Source of the DNA: an uncultured Syntrophobacterales bacterium
GTDB lineage: Bacteria > Desulfobacterota > Syntrophia > Syntrophales > UBA5619
Direction: 5' to 3'
Length of the DNA stretch: 64,000 nucleotides
Assembly: GCA_903928915.1 (NCBI GenBank)
Contig: CAIYSL010000076.1
Location: 1-64,000, forward strand
Shown here piece by piece: positions 34,686-44,200 of the stretch; position 1 is the first letter of the stretch; every line of letters starts with the position of its first letter. A program made the translations under genes and the position numbers. Below the pieces are notes generated by a model, which saw only the letters and a list, made by a program, of their open reading frames with translations, had not been told where the DNA came from and did no database searches.

Positions 34686-35506
34686 GGGGCCACCTCCTCG
34701 ATGATCAGGTCCGGTGAGACCAGATCGCGCAGCTTCGCCTCGACGAAATTCTTGAGGGTGATGTTCGAGGCCTTGCAGGAGGCGCAGGCGCCGTGCATCG
34801 CCACCAGGACGCGGTTGCCGACCACGTCGATCAGTTCGATATTGCCGCCGTCGTGCCGCAGGGAAGGCCGGACCTCCCGTTCGAGCGCCTCTTCGATCAT
34901 CTTGATCTTCTGGATCGTGGTCAGCTTCGGGCGGACGGCGGGCTTGGCCTCGGCCCGCACCCGTTCGATGATCGCCTGGATGTCGTCGTGGCATCTCCCG
35001 CAGCCGCCGCCCGCCTTGGTGTAGTTGGTTACCTCCTCGACGGCGGTGAGGTTGTTCTCCCGGATGGCCCGTTCGATCTCCCGGTCGGTGACGCCGAAAC
35101 ACTCGCAGACGATCTTTGCGCCGGGCTCGGTAGCGGCCGCCCCCTGGTAGTTCTCGATCGCCTTTTCGAGCGCCTCTTTCCCCATGACCGAGCAGTGCAT
35201 CTTCTCATCGGGCAGGCCGCCCAGGTACGCCGCGATATCCCGGTTGGTCACCTTAGCGGCCTCCTCGATCGTCATCCCCTTGATCATCTCGGTCAGCGCC
35301 GAAGAGGAGGCGATGGCGCTGGCGCACCCGAAGGTCTTGAATTTCGCCTCTTTGATCCGCTTGTTCTCGTCGAGCTTGAAAGAGAACTTGAGTGCATCCC
35401 CGCAGGCGATGGAACCGACCTCGGCAATCCCGTCGGGGTTTTCCACTTCGCCGACGTTCTGGGGGTTGAGAAAATGCTCTTTGACCTTGTCCGTGTATTC
35501 CCACAT
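34682..35506 (-). CDS. nifU: Fe-S cluster assembly scaffold NifU (three-domain)
   Basis: Scaffold on which Fe-S clusters are built. The 274 residues contain all three modules of full-length NifU: an IscU-like domain with scaffold cysteines in IACGDAL, FGCASAIA and MHCSVMG; a central BFD-like domain binding a permanent [2Fe-2S] cluster through CEC and CGRC near 135-175; and a carboxy-terminal Nfu domain with CASC near 243. First gene of a nifU-nifS-cysE operon with a near-consensus promoter and AAGGAG before the ATG. No nitrogenase gene is in the window, so this may be the general Fe-S system, as in epsilonproteobacteria and many anaerobes. Confidence 0.96.
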   Translation of the reverse strand: MWEYTDKVKEHFLNPQNVGEVENPDGIAEVGSIACGDALKFSFKLDENKRIKEAKFKTFGCASAIASSSALTEMIKGMTIEEAAKVTNRDIAAYLGGLPDEKMHCSVMGKEALEKAIENYQGAAATEPGAKIVCECFGVTDREIERAIRENNLTAVEEVTNYTKAGGGCGRCHDDIQAIIERVRAEAKPAVRPKLTTIQKIKMIEEALEREVRPSLRHDGGNIELIDVVGNRVLVAMHGACASCKASNITLKNFVEAKLRDLVSPDLIIEEVAP

Positions 35507-35577
35507 AGCGCGCTCCTTGCCTGTCCCTGATTGAAATCGCTAACCCCGGTACACCTTTACTGTCCTGCCTGTTGGGT

Positions 35578-35606
35578 ATATTAAGCCCCGGCGGCCCGAT
35601 TGTCAA
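35578..35606 (-). promoter_or_regulatory. Promoter of nifU-nifS-cysE
   Basis: Minus-strand TTGACA (35606-35601), 17-bp spacer, TAATAT (35583-35578). Transcription from about 35571 gives a 65-nt leader. No IscR-like site was recognised. Confidence 0.75.
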
Positions 35607-35667
35607 CGGATCGCTGGTCACCCGGGCCTCCTCAGGGCCGGCTGAAGACGATCCCATCACTTACCCG

Positions 35668-37251
35668 CTACCCGACTTTTTTCTCCCCTTCCGGCCAGTA
35701 CCGGTCCCGGAGTTTCTTCTTCTCGATCTTTCCCGACCCGGTTTTCGGCAGCGCTGATAAGAAATCGATCGATTTTGGCGACTTGTACCGGGCGATGCGC
35801 TCCTTGCAGAAGGCGATCAGCTCCTCCTCCGTCGCCTGTCGGCCGGGCTTGAGAACCACGATCGCCTTCACGGCCTCTCCCCATTTCTCGTCGGGGACGC
35901 CGACGACGGCGCATTCCATGACCGCGGAGTGCTGATAGAGGGTGTTTTCCACTTCGGTGGAATAGACATTCTCCCCGCCGGTCACGATCATGTCCTTGCG
36001 CCGATCCACGATCGTCACGTACCCTTCATCGTCGATGACGGCCATGTCACCGGTGGACAGCCAGCCCCCCTTGATCGCCCGCGCCGTTTCCTCGGGCAGC
36101 TGCCAGTACCCGGGGGTCACCGTATCGCCCCGGACGATGATTTCCCCGACCTCCCGCTCGTCCGGGGCGACCTCCCGCCCGTCCGCCGCCACCACCTTCA
36201 GCTCCACGGCGATGAACTCCCGGCCCGTCTTGGACTTGAAACGCAGCTGCTCCTCGGGCGGACGTTCGGCCAGGTGCCCCTTCAGGCGCGAGAGGGTGAG
36301 GTAGGGGCTCGTCTCAGTCATGCCGTAGGTCTGGATGTAGTCGCACCCGAAGGTCTCCACGATCCGACGGACCACCTCCGGGGCGATGGGTGCCCCGCCG
36401 CTCAGCAGCACCCGCAGACGCTGGTAATCATACTCCTTCACACCGGGATGGTTGATCAGCATGTTGAGCATCGTGGGGATCAGGTTGGTCAGGGTGACCT
36501 GTTCCGCCTCGACGGCGGCCAGGACCGCCGGCGGGTCGAACTCGCCCACTACCACGTGGGTTCCGCCGACCCAGGTTATGGCCCAGGTGGCCCAGGCGTC
36601 GGCCAGATGGAAGAGGGGGGCGGCGTGGAGCCAGACGTCCCGGTCCGTGAGCCCCAGCTCCGCGATCGTTCCCAGGGCGTGGACCGTCACGTTCCGATGG
36701 GTCAGGATCACCCCTTTGGGGCGGCCGGTGGTGCCGCTGGTGTAGTACAGCTGGGCGATCGCATCTTCCGTGATCGCGGCCTCTTCCACGGGGAGCGCCG
36801 GCCCCGCTACCAGCCCTTCATAGCGAACCTCGCGGCCCCCGGCGGGGAGTTCCCCCTCCTCGGCGCCGGTCCAGACGATCCGCTCCAGGCAGGGAAGGCT
36901 GGCGCGGACCGTGGCGACGGTTTCCCGAAACCGGGGATCGACGACCAGGAGCCGGGCGCCGGCATCGCCGAGGATCAGCGCGATCTCCCCGGCGGAGAGG
37001 CGGAAATTGAGGGGGACCGCCGCCGCGCCCCGGAGGGCGACGGCATAGTATACCTCCAGAAAGCTGTGGCAGTTGGGGTGGAGGATGGCGACCCGGTCGC
37101 CCTCCCGGATCCCCGCCTCCTGCAAGAAGCGGGTGAACCGGCTGATGCGGCGGTAAAACTCTTCGTAGGTCCAGCGCCTGCCGCCGCAGACGATCGCCTG
37201 TTTGCGGGGGAAGAGGTGATACGCCTTGCGCAGTGTATCGGCCAGAAGCAT
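35668..37251 (-). CDS. AMP-binding acyl-CoA synthetase/ligase
   Basis: Adenylate-forming enzyme that activates a carboxylic acid with ATP, usually to the CoA thioester. The 527 residues show the family motifs in order: phosphate loop YYTSGTTGRPKGVI near 167, the GGAPIAPE and YGMTETSP adenine-binding segments near 290-320, STGDMAVIDDEGYV near 408, the hinge RRKDMIVTGGENV near 425, and the catalytic lysine in PKTGSGKIEKK near 510. Medium- or long-chain fatty acids are likely substrates, but aryl acids are possible. GAGGTAG precedes the ATG. It is last in a run of minus-strand genes (MATE pump, CysRS paralogue, ligase) with gaps of about 90 and 130 nt that may form one unit. Confidence 0.94.
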   Translation of the reverse strand: MLLADTLRKAYHLFPRKQAIVCGGRRWTYEEFYRRISRFTRFLQEAGIREGDRVAILHPNCHSFLEVYYAVALRGAAAVPLNFRLSAGEIALILGDAGARLLVVDPRFRETVATVRASLPCLERIVWTGAEEGELPAGGREVRYEGLVAGPALPVEEAAITEDAIAQLYYTSGTTGRPKGVILTHRNVTVHALGTIAELGLTDRDVWLHAAPLFHLADAWATWAITWVGGTHVVVGEFDPPAVLAAVEAEQVTLTNLIPTMLNMLINHPGVKEYDYQRLRVLLSGGAPIAPEVVRRIVETFGCDYIQTYGMTETSPYLTLSRLKGHLAERPPEEQLRFKSKTGREFIAVELKVVAADGREVAPDEREVGEIIVRGDTVTPGYWQLPEETARAIKGGWLSTGDMAVIDDEGYVTIVDRRKDMIVTGGENVYSTEVENTLYQHSAVMECAVVGVPDEKWGEAVKAIVVLKPGRQATEEELIAFCKERIARYKSPKSIDFLSALPKTGSGKIEKKKLRDRYWPEGEKKVG

Positions 37252-37382
37252 CGCACTACCTCAGCGGGGAATTTGCGTCTCCATAGCACACCCGGGCGGA
37301 AGATGCCCGCCAATTCCTCGGGCCAACAACCGGGCCGCCGGCTGACGCCCGGGCTGGGGCGGCCGTCGCCCGCCAGCGTTCG

Positions 37383-38615
37383 TCACCGTGCGGGGGGATC
37401 GAAGAGCACCTGGAGAACCTCGTCGATTGCCCGCAGGGCCGCGATGACGCCGGCCGCCGCCCCGGGGGTCAGTCCGGCGGGGCTGAGGCCGGCCACCTCC
37501 CGGGCGATTTCGATGAACGCGAGGCCCACCTCCAGGTCCCGGTCCAGGTGGCGCTGGAAGGCCTCGCCGAGCCTCCGCGTCCGGTCATCGGCGGCCGGGG
37601 CCGTGCGTCCGGCCCGCAGAGCGATCTCGCGGATCCTGCTGCGGACCTGCCGAAGCTGTGCAGCGGCCGCCTGCATCGCGGGGTCCGTATAGTCGAGCTT
37701 TTCCCGGTAATGGCCGTTGATCAGAAAGAACCGGATCTCCGCAGGGCTGTACCCCCGGCTGCGGAGGTCGTCGGTGTACAGGATGTTTCCCCGGCTCTTG
37801 GACATCTTCTTGCCGGCGATGAACAGGTGGTGCCCGTGGAGCCAATACCGGGCCATGGGGTAGGGCATCAGCGACTCGAGGATAGCGATGGAGTAGTCGT
37901 GGTGCCGGTAGAGGTTGTCGATTCCGCCGCAGTAGAACGAGAGTGTCTCCCGGAAATGGCGGGCCACCATGCTCGGGTCCTGGATGTTCCAGGAGGGCCG
38001 TCCGCGCCCGATCGGGGTGTCCCAAAAGACGGTGTCCCCCTCGCGGTACCCGTGCCAGAGGACGAAGTCGCCCAGGTTCCACTGGATGCCGGGGTAGGTG
38101 TCGCGGTGGAAGCGCCTTTTGCGGGCCGGCCAGCGGCGCATGTCCAGCCCGTAGAGCTTGCCGAACCCGGGGAATTTCAGGGGATCGAAGTAGATGTTGC
38201 CCCGGTGGCGGTAGGCGACCCCCTTCTCCAGGAGGCGGCCGATCATCGTGGCGGCCTCGTCGACGCACTCCGACGCCCGGGGCAGATAATCGGGGGGCTT
38301 GATCCGGAGCAACCGCATCTCCCGGAGAAATCCTGCGAGGTTTTCGTCCGTGAGCTCCTGCACGGTGCTCTCGTCCTTCCGGGCCTCCTTGATAGCCTTG
38401 TCCTCGATGTCGGTGACGTTCATCCCCCGCACCACGCGCCAGCCCCGGTACTGCAGGTAGCGGACGAGGATGTCTTCGAACAGGAAGGTCCGGAAGTTTC
38501 CGATGTGGGCCCTCTGGTAGATCGACGGCCCGCAGGTGAACACGGTCACGACCCGTCCGTTGACGGGGGTGAACTCCTCCCGCTTTTTTCCGAGGGAATT
38601 GAACAGAGTCAGCAT
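37383..38615 (-). CDS. Cysteinyl-tRNA synthetase paralogue with altered zinc site
   Basis: Class I aminoacyl-tRNA synthetase-like protein of 410 residues, shorter than typical CysRS (460-480). The HIGH-type motif is HIGN at 37-40 and the KMSKS loop is intact near 270. Of the four zinc ligands that select cysteine in CysRS, Cys28 and the first His of the HH pair near 239 remain. The position of the second cysteine reads Asp (SWNIQDPSM instead of GWHIECS) and the glutamate position reads Ser (HHDYS instead of HHENE). The carboxy-terminal end stops after the helical DALR-like region with no anticodon-binding extension. It may ligate a different amino acid or make an aminoacyl-adenylate for a small molecule, as MshC does with cysteine. 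AAGGAG precedes the ATG. A MATE exporter gene is directly upstream. Confidence 0.88.
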   Translation of the reverse strand: MLTLFNSLGKKREEFTPVNGRVVTVFTCGPSIYQRAHIGNFRTFLFEDILVRYLQYRGWRVVRGMNVTDIEDKAIKEARKDESTVQELTDENLAGFLREMRLLRIKPPDYLPRASECVDEAATMIGRLLEKGVAYRHRGNIYFDPLKFPGFGKLYGLDMRRWPARKRRFHRDTYPGIQWNLGDFVLWHGYREGDTVFWDTPIGRGRPSWNIQDPSMVARHFRETLSFYCGGIDNLYRHHDYSIAILESLMPYPMARYWLHGHHLFIAGKKMSKSRGNILYTDDLRSRGYSPAEIRFFLINGHYREKLDYTDPAMQAAAAQLRQVRSRIREIALRAGRTAPAADDRTRRLGEAFQRHLDRDLEVGLAFIEIAREVAGLSPAGLTPGAAAGVIAALRAIDEVLQVLFDPPAR

Positions 38616-38702
38616 CCGCGTCGCTCCTTAACCGGCTGTTGAACAGCCTCCCCATGAGCCTTTCGATAGGCTCGTTGATCCGGTTCCGGCGGACAGGCCG
38701 CC

Positions 38703-40067
38703 TCATTCGATCTTCAGCTCCTTCCACCGGCCCCGGTGAAACCGCCGGGCCATCAGGAGCCCCTGGCAGACCATCGAGACGACCATCGCCGTCCAGACCC
38801 CTGCCGCGCCGAACCCCAGGGTGAGGGCGAGCAGCCAGGCCAGCGGGAGGCGGATCAGCCACATGGCGATGACGATCACCCACATGGTTCCGCGGGTGTC
38901 CCCCGCACCCTGGAGGCCGCCGGCCAAGGACAGGCTGAGCGCGATGAAGGGTTCGGTGAGCATGTTGTACCGGAGGTAGCGGGCCGTCTCGGCGAGGACC
39001 GCCGGGTCCTGCGCCACCAGGGCGGCGAAGTCCTCCGCCCGGATGAACACTACCACGGCCATGGCGGTCAAAATCACGATCCCCACCCCGGCGATCCGCC
39101 ACCCCATCCGTTCCGCCCGGGCGGGGTTTCCCGCCCCCAGGTTCTGGCCGATCAGGACCGATGCCGACATGTTGAGGGCAAAGGCCGGCAGGTAGATCAT
39201 CGCCTCGATCCTGATGCCGTTGGCGATGGCGGCCAGGGCGGTGATGCTCGTCTCGCCCAGCCGGCCGAGGATGTTGTACAGGGCGATCGTCCCGGCGTTC
39301 CAGGCGATCTGGAGCATCGCCGCGGGCCAGCCGAGACGGACGATCTGCCGGATCGTCTCCTGCCGGAGGCCCCAGGCCCGTCCGTACACGGTCCGCCACC
39401 GGGTACGGGCGAGGAGCAGGAGGTTGATCCCCATCCCGAGGGTCACCGAGGCGGCGGTCGCGACCGCGATCCCGGGGTATCCCAGGGGAGGGACCCCCCA
39501 GAGTCCGAACACCAGGATGAAATCTCCGGCAACGTTGACGGCCATCACGCAGAACATCGTCACGAGCGGCTTCTTCACGTCCCCGCTCGCGCGGAACAGG
39601 GCGTTCGAGATCAAGAGGAGGTAGTTCGCCCCCAGGGCAATCGCGAAGATCCGGAGGAACGTCTCGGCGATCTCCCGGATCTCCGGCGGAAATCCGGCCA
39701 GGGCGATGATCCGGTCGGGGAAGACCAGGCCGATCAGGCTAACCAGGACGGCGACCAGGCACCCGAACAGCAGCGACTGCCGGGCAACCTCCCGGGCCCT
39801 GCCGAAATCGCCGCTGCCGATCGCCCGCGAGACCAGGGCCACCGTCCCGGTGCTGATCGCGTTGGCGATGATGATGACGAAGAAGTACAAGAGGCTGACG
39901 AACCCGACCGCGGCCTGAACCTGGGGGCTGATGAACCCCGCCACGTACACATCGGCGAAGCCCACGAAGAAATCGAAGATCATGATCAGCAGCATGGGCC
40001 ACGACAGCTGCCAGATGTTGCGCCACAGACTCCCGGTGGTCAGGCTGGGGGCGGTATCCGCTTCCGT
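38703..40067 (-). CDS. MATE-family multidrug/metabolite exporter
   Basis: Inner-membrane cation-coupled exporter with twelve predicted helices in two six-helix halves, starting LTTGSLWRNIWQLSWPMLL; VGFVSLLYFFVIIIANAIS and ALNMSASVLIGQNLGAGNP are typical MATE segments. The first ATG in frame (40097) lies inside the -10 of the only visible promoter and has no ribosome-binding site. A perfect AAGGAGG lies downstream of it and points, five bases on, to an in-frame ACG (40067-40065), giving about 454 residues. The ACG start is proposed here; the conventional ATG would add ten residues. It precedes the CysRS paralogue, so the exported product may relate to that enzyme; this is inference. Confidence 0.85.
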   Translation of the reverse strand, partial: TEADTAPSLTTGSLWRNIWQLSWPMLLIMIFDFFVGFADVYVAGFISPQVQAAVGFVSLLYFFVIIIANAISTGTVALVSRAIGSGDFGRAREVARQSLLFGCLVAVLVSLIGLVFPDRIIALAGFPPEIREIAETFLRIFAIALGANYLLLISNALFRASGDVKKPLVTMFCVMAVNVAGDFILVFGLWGVPPLGYPGIAVATAASVTLGMGINLLLLARTRWRTVYGRAWGLRQETIRQIVRLGWPAAMLQIAWNAGTIALYNILGRLGETSITALAAIANGIRIEAMIYLPAFALNMSASVLIGQNLGAGNPARAERMGWRIAGVGIVILTAMAVVVFIRAEDFAALVAQDPAVLAETARYLRYNMLTEPFIALSLSLAGGLQGAGDTRGTMWVIVIAMWLIRLPLAWLLALTLGFGAAGVWTAMVVSMVCQGLLMARRFHRGRWKELKIE

Positions 40068-40092
40068 AGGGGCCTCCTTACAGGGATGCCCT

Positions 40093-40122
40093 AACATAGG
40101 GACGCCCGCGGGGGCTTGTCAA
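40093..40122 (-). promoter_or_regulatory. Promoter of the MATE gene
   Basis: Minus-strand TTGACA (40122-40117), 18-bp spacer, TATGTT (40098-40093). Its predicted transcription start (about 40086) is downstream of the first ATG of the frame. Confidence 0.55.
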
Positions 40123-40189
40123 GGCGGGAGGGGATTATGGATCATCGGGACAGCGGCCGGCGCGGCGCACCCCCCGCCCCGGCGCACCG

Positions 40190-40867
40190 CTACTGAATCT
40201 CGGAGGAGATCCGTTCGATCGCTTCCATGACGTTGTCGGCGGCGGTGATCGGGCGGCCGACCACGATAAAGTCCGTTTCCGTCCGCAGGGCCTCTTTGAC
40301 GGATGCGATCCTGACCTGGTCGTGGCGCTCGCGATACCAGGAGGGCCTGATGCCCGTGCAGATCTTCTTCAGGGGGTTGTCCCGGATGAAGCTCATATCC
40401 TTCACGGAGCCCATGATGTATTCGTAGCTGTTCATCAGGGCGATGTCCGAAAAGGCGCGCACGATCTCTTCGTAGGGCTTGTCGTAGATCCATTTGATCT
40501 CGAGGTCCGTGAACGAGGTCAGGGCGGTCACGCCGGCGATGTACTTGAGGAAGGCCGTATTTTTCGGGCGGTAGTTGGATGAGCAGTGGATCGTCACGAT
40601 ATTCGCCCCGGCTGCGACCAGCCGGCCGATGCTGTTTTCCATCGTCGACGGGATGTCATGCAGCTTCACGTCGACCATGACCCCCAGCTTGAAATCGTCC
40701 TTCAGGGAGGAGATGATTTTCGCCGCATCTCCGCTGTAGAGCATATCGTTGATCTTGACTCCCCAGATCATCCCTTTTTCGCAGGCCTTCGAGAGGGTGG
40801 CGAAAACCCCCTTCTCCGTCGCATACCCGAAGGTCACCCCATCCAATGCAACGATCATTTTGGTCAT
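40190..40867 (-). CDS. pyrF: Orotidine-5'-phosphate decarboxylase family protein
   Basis: TIM-barrel enzyme expected to decarboxylate OMP to UMP in pyrimidine synthesis, 225 residues. The catalytic Asp-Lys-Asp set is in VDVKLHDIPST near 66-76, IVALDGVT forms the first strand, and VVGRPITAADN near 205 is the phosphate-binding loop. The sequence between is more divergent than in most bacterial PyrF (WIYDKPYEEIVRAFSDIALMNSYEYIMG), so a related barrel decarboxylase with another substrate cannot be excluded. GAGGAGGACG precedes the ATG. Monocistronic, with a strong promoter, divergent from the hybrid kinase. Confidence 0.82.
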   Translation of the reverse strand: MTKMIVALDGVTFGYATEKGVFATLSKACEKGMIWGVKINDMLYSGDAAKIISSLKDDFKLGVMVDVKLHDIPSTMENSIGRLVAAGANIVTIHCSSNYRPKNTAFLKYIAGVTALTSFTDLEIKWIYDKPYEEIVRAFSDIALMNSYEYIMGSVKDMSFIRDNPLKKICTGIRPSWYRERHDQVRIASVKEALRTETDFIVVGRPITAADNVMEAIERISSEIQ

Positions 40868-40968
40868 GGTGACGTCCTCCTCTTCCGCAGGGTCGGTTCT
40901 TATCCTGTAATCGGCATTCCGGTCGGTTGACTAAAGCGCATCCGGGACAATTCCCCCGCCCGGTTCGC

Positions 40969-40997
40969 AGTATAGGAAGCCCGGGCAGCCCTGTCAA
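40969..40997 (-). promoter_or_regulatory. Promoter of pyrF
   Basis: Minus-strand TTGACA (40997-40992), 17-bp spacer, TATACT (40974-40969), close to the sigma70 consensus. Confidence 0.75.
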
Positions 40998-41074
40998 CGG
41001 GATTCGGCGGCGGTGATTCGGTGGGCGGCAGGGGTTCAGGCTGGCGGTCGCGCTGCCCCTGAGGCGCGAAGTTG

Positions 41075-41103
41075 TTGACAAACCCGCCATGTCATGGTGA
41101 AAT
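41075..41103 (+). promoter_or_regulatory. Promoter of the binding-domain hybrid kinase
   Basis: TTGACA at 41075-41080, 17-bp spacer, TGAAAT at 41098-41103. Confidence 0.55.
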
Positions 41104-41279
41104 CGTCATGCCCCGCGCCTGCCCAGGCCCGTTGGTTCTTGCAGGCCGTTGTCCCCGGCAGGGGGCGTCCCGGAAGGCCTTCCCGGCGGGGGCGATGTCT
41201 TGCCGGGAGCGGGAAGCGGCGGCCGGGGAGGGCTGCCGGTGCCCGCCGGGAGAATATCGGAACAGCGCAGGTGATAAGG

Positions 41280-44200
41280 ATGAGTCCCCTCGTGACCCGA
41301 ACGTATCGCGCAGTCCTCGCGTTTGTCTGTGTGCTTGTCCTGGTGGACCGCGCGGCGCAGGCAGAGCCGGTCCGCGCTGAGGGGACGCCGCAGGAGATCA
41401 GCGCCGGCGTCCTCCGGAACTTCCCTCCCGAATATATCACCGATGAGACGACGGGGGCCCCCGGGGGGTTTGCCGTCGAGCTGATGGATGTGGTGGCAAG
41501 GACGGCCGGATTGCGTGTCCGGTACGTCCCCTTCGATGACTGGTCTTCCCTGAACGAGGCGTTCCGGAAGGGGAAGATCGATGTCGTTCCGAGCATGGGC
41601 ATCGCCGAGGAGAGAAAGGAGGCCATGGACTTCACCTCCCCGACGGACGCGTTCCATATCCACATCTTCGTCCGGAGCACAACGGAGGACATCGGCCGCC
41701 TCGAGGACCTCCGGGGACGGAACGTTGCAGTGGTCGCCACCAATGTCGGCCAGACCCTGATGCAGAGATACGGCAGGGCGAACCCCGTCGTCTTCGACTC
41801 CCTCGACGCGGCTCTTCTGTCTCTGTTGTCGGCGAATACCGATGCCCTGATCTATCCAGAGCCCCCGGTCCTGCTGATCACCCGCAAGAGCGGCATCGAG
41901 GAGCGGATAAAACCGGTCGGGCCGCCGCTGATCGAAGTAAAACGGGCCATTGCCGTCGGCAAGGGAAAGGCGGACCTGCGCGCGAAACTGGACGCGGCGG
42001 TGCAGGCGGTCGTCGCGACCCCGCAGTACCGGGAGCTGTACGCCCGCTGGTACGGAACGCCGAAGCCCTACTGGGATGCCCGGCGCGTGACGATCGCCGC
42101 GGCTGGGGTGCTGGCGCTCGTGATCATCCTTTTTTCTGTCGGCCATTATGCATCCATGCGCCGACTGAACAGGGAGTTGAAGACGACCCTCGCCCGGCAA
42201 CAGGATGTCGAGGCGTCGCTCCGGGAAGGGGAAACGCGTTATCGCCATCTGGTCGAATCCGCTCATGACTGGATATGGGAGGTCGACCGGAATGCGGTCT
42301 ATACCTACGCCAGTCCGCACGTCAGGGAACTGCTCGGCTACGAGCCAGCGGAGGTGATCGGCAAGACCCCCTTCGACCTGATGCCCGCCGCTGAGGCGCA
42401 ACGGGTTAGAGCGATCTTCACGGAGATCGCGGCCGAGCGGAGGCCGTTTCGGAACCTGGACAACATCAACCTGCACAAGGACGGTTCTGCGGTCATCCTG
42501 GAAACCAACGGTATGCCGATCATCGATGCCGGCGGATCCCTGCGGGGCTATCGGGGCATGGTTCGCGACATCAGCGAGCGCAAACGGTACATGGACATGC
42601 TCCATGAGAGCGAGGAGCGGTACCGCCTCCTGGTGGAGCTGTCACCGGAGGCGGTCGTCGTCCACAGTGACGGCAGGATCGTCTACAGCAACCCGGCAGG
42701 GGCGAATCTCTTCGGCGCTCCCGATCCCGAGTTGCTGGTCGGAAAACCGGTCCGGGAGTTAGTCCATCCCGATAGTTGGGACCGCTTTGCCCACCGGGCA
42801 TGGCAGATCCTGGAACAGAAGGAGCATGTGGCACCGGCGGAACTCCTCTACCGGCGGCTCGACGGCCGGGTGTTCACCGGGGAATCGTGGGGCGTGCCGA
42901 TCACCTTTTCCGGGAAGCCCGCTTCCCTGGCCAGCATCCGTGACGTCACCGACCGCAAACAGGCTGAGGAGGAGCGTGTCCGGCTGGCCTCGGTCATCGA
43001 GCAGTCCGGCGAAATGGTGGTGATGACCGACAGGGGGGGGAGCATCGAGTACGTGAACCCGGCCTTCTCGCGCATCACCGGGTACGCGGCAGAGGATGTC
43101 GTCGGCAAGACCCCGGCGATACTGAACAGCGGGCGGCAGAGCGCGGAGTTCTACCAGGAGCTGTGGGATACCCTGAGCGGGGGGCGGACCTGGCGAGGCC
43201 AGTTCGTCAACAGGAAGAAGGACGGGACCCTCTTCGAGGAAGAGGCCACGATCTCTCCCGTGAAGAATGCAGCCGGGGAGGTCACCCATTACGTCGCGGT
43301 GAAGCGCGACGTCACCGAGCAGCTGAAGATCGAAAAGCAGCTCTCCCAGGCGCAGAAGATGGAGGCCATCGGCACGATGGCCGGAGGCATTGCCCACGAT
43401 TTCAACAATATCCTCGGCGCCATCTCCGGCTATACCGAGCTCTCCCTGGCAAAGACGCCGAGCGACAGCAGGGTCGCGTATTATCTGCAGCAGATCCAGA
43501 CGGCCAGCCAGCGGGCCATCAACCTGGTGAAACAGATCCTCGAATTCAGCCGCCAGACCGAGAATGAGCGGATACCCCTCAGCCTGACCCCGCTGGTCAA
43601 AGAGGCCGCCAGGATGCTGAGGGAAATCATACCCGCAACCATCGAGATACGGCTGAACCTGCGCGCCGAGGCAGATACGATCCTCGCCGACGCCACGCAG
43701 ATCTACCAGATCCTGATGAATCTCTGCACCAATGCCTACCAGGCGATGAAAGAGAAGGGGGGGGTTCTGGAGATCCTCCTGGAAGGGATCGCGGTCGGAG
43801 AAGACCCCGCCGACGAACTCCGGGGGCTGGACCCCGGCCGGTATGTGAGGATGACCATCCGGGATACCGGGGAGGGCATCGACCCGGTCATCGTCAAGCG
43901 GATATTCGATCCCTTCTTTACGACAAAGAAGGTTGGGGAGGGCACCGGTCTGGGGTTGTCCGTGGTGCACGGCATCGTCAGGAATTACGGCGGGAAGATC
44001 ACCGTGGAAAGCCGTCTCGGCGAAGGGAGCTCCTTCAGCGTTTACCTCCCCCGCATCCGGGACGCGCGGGAGGAATCACCGCGGGAGGCCCCGCGGCCGA
44101 ACGTGGGAGGCCAGGGACGCATCCTGCTGGTGGACGACGAGGCGATGCTGGCCAGCCTGACGAAGGAGATGCTCGAGGACCGGGGATACACCGTGGCGGC

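Larger units (their letters stand above)
40868..41279. other. Divergent intergenic region with promoters on both sides
   Basis: A 412-bp gap between pyrF and the hybrid kinase. It holds a near-consensus promoter for pyrF, a second for the kinase and a kinase leader of about 170 nt with no recognised RNA element. A frame open from 41094 extends the kinase upstream but encodes arginine/proline-rich sequence before the signal peptide and is considered untranslated. Confidence 0.55.
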
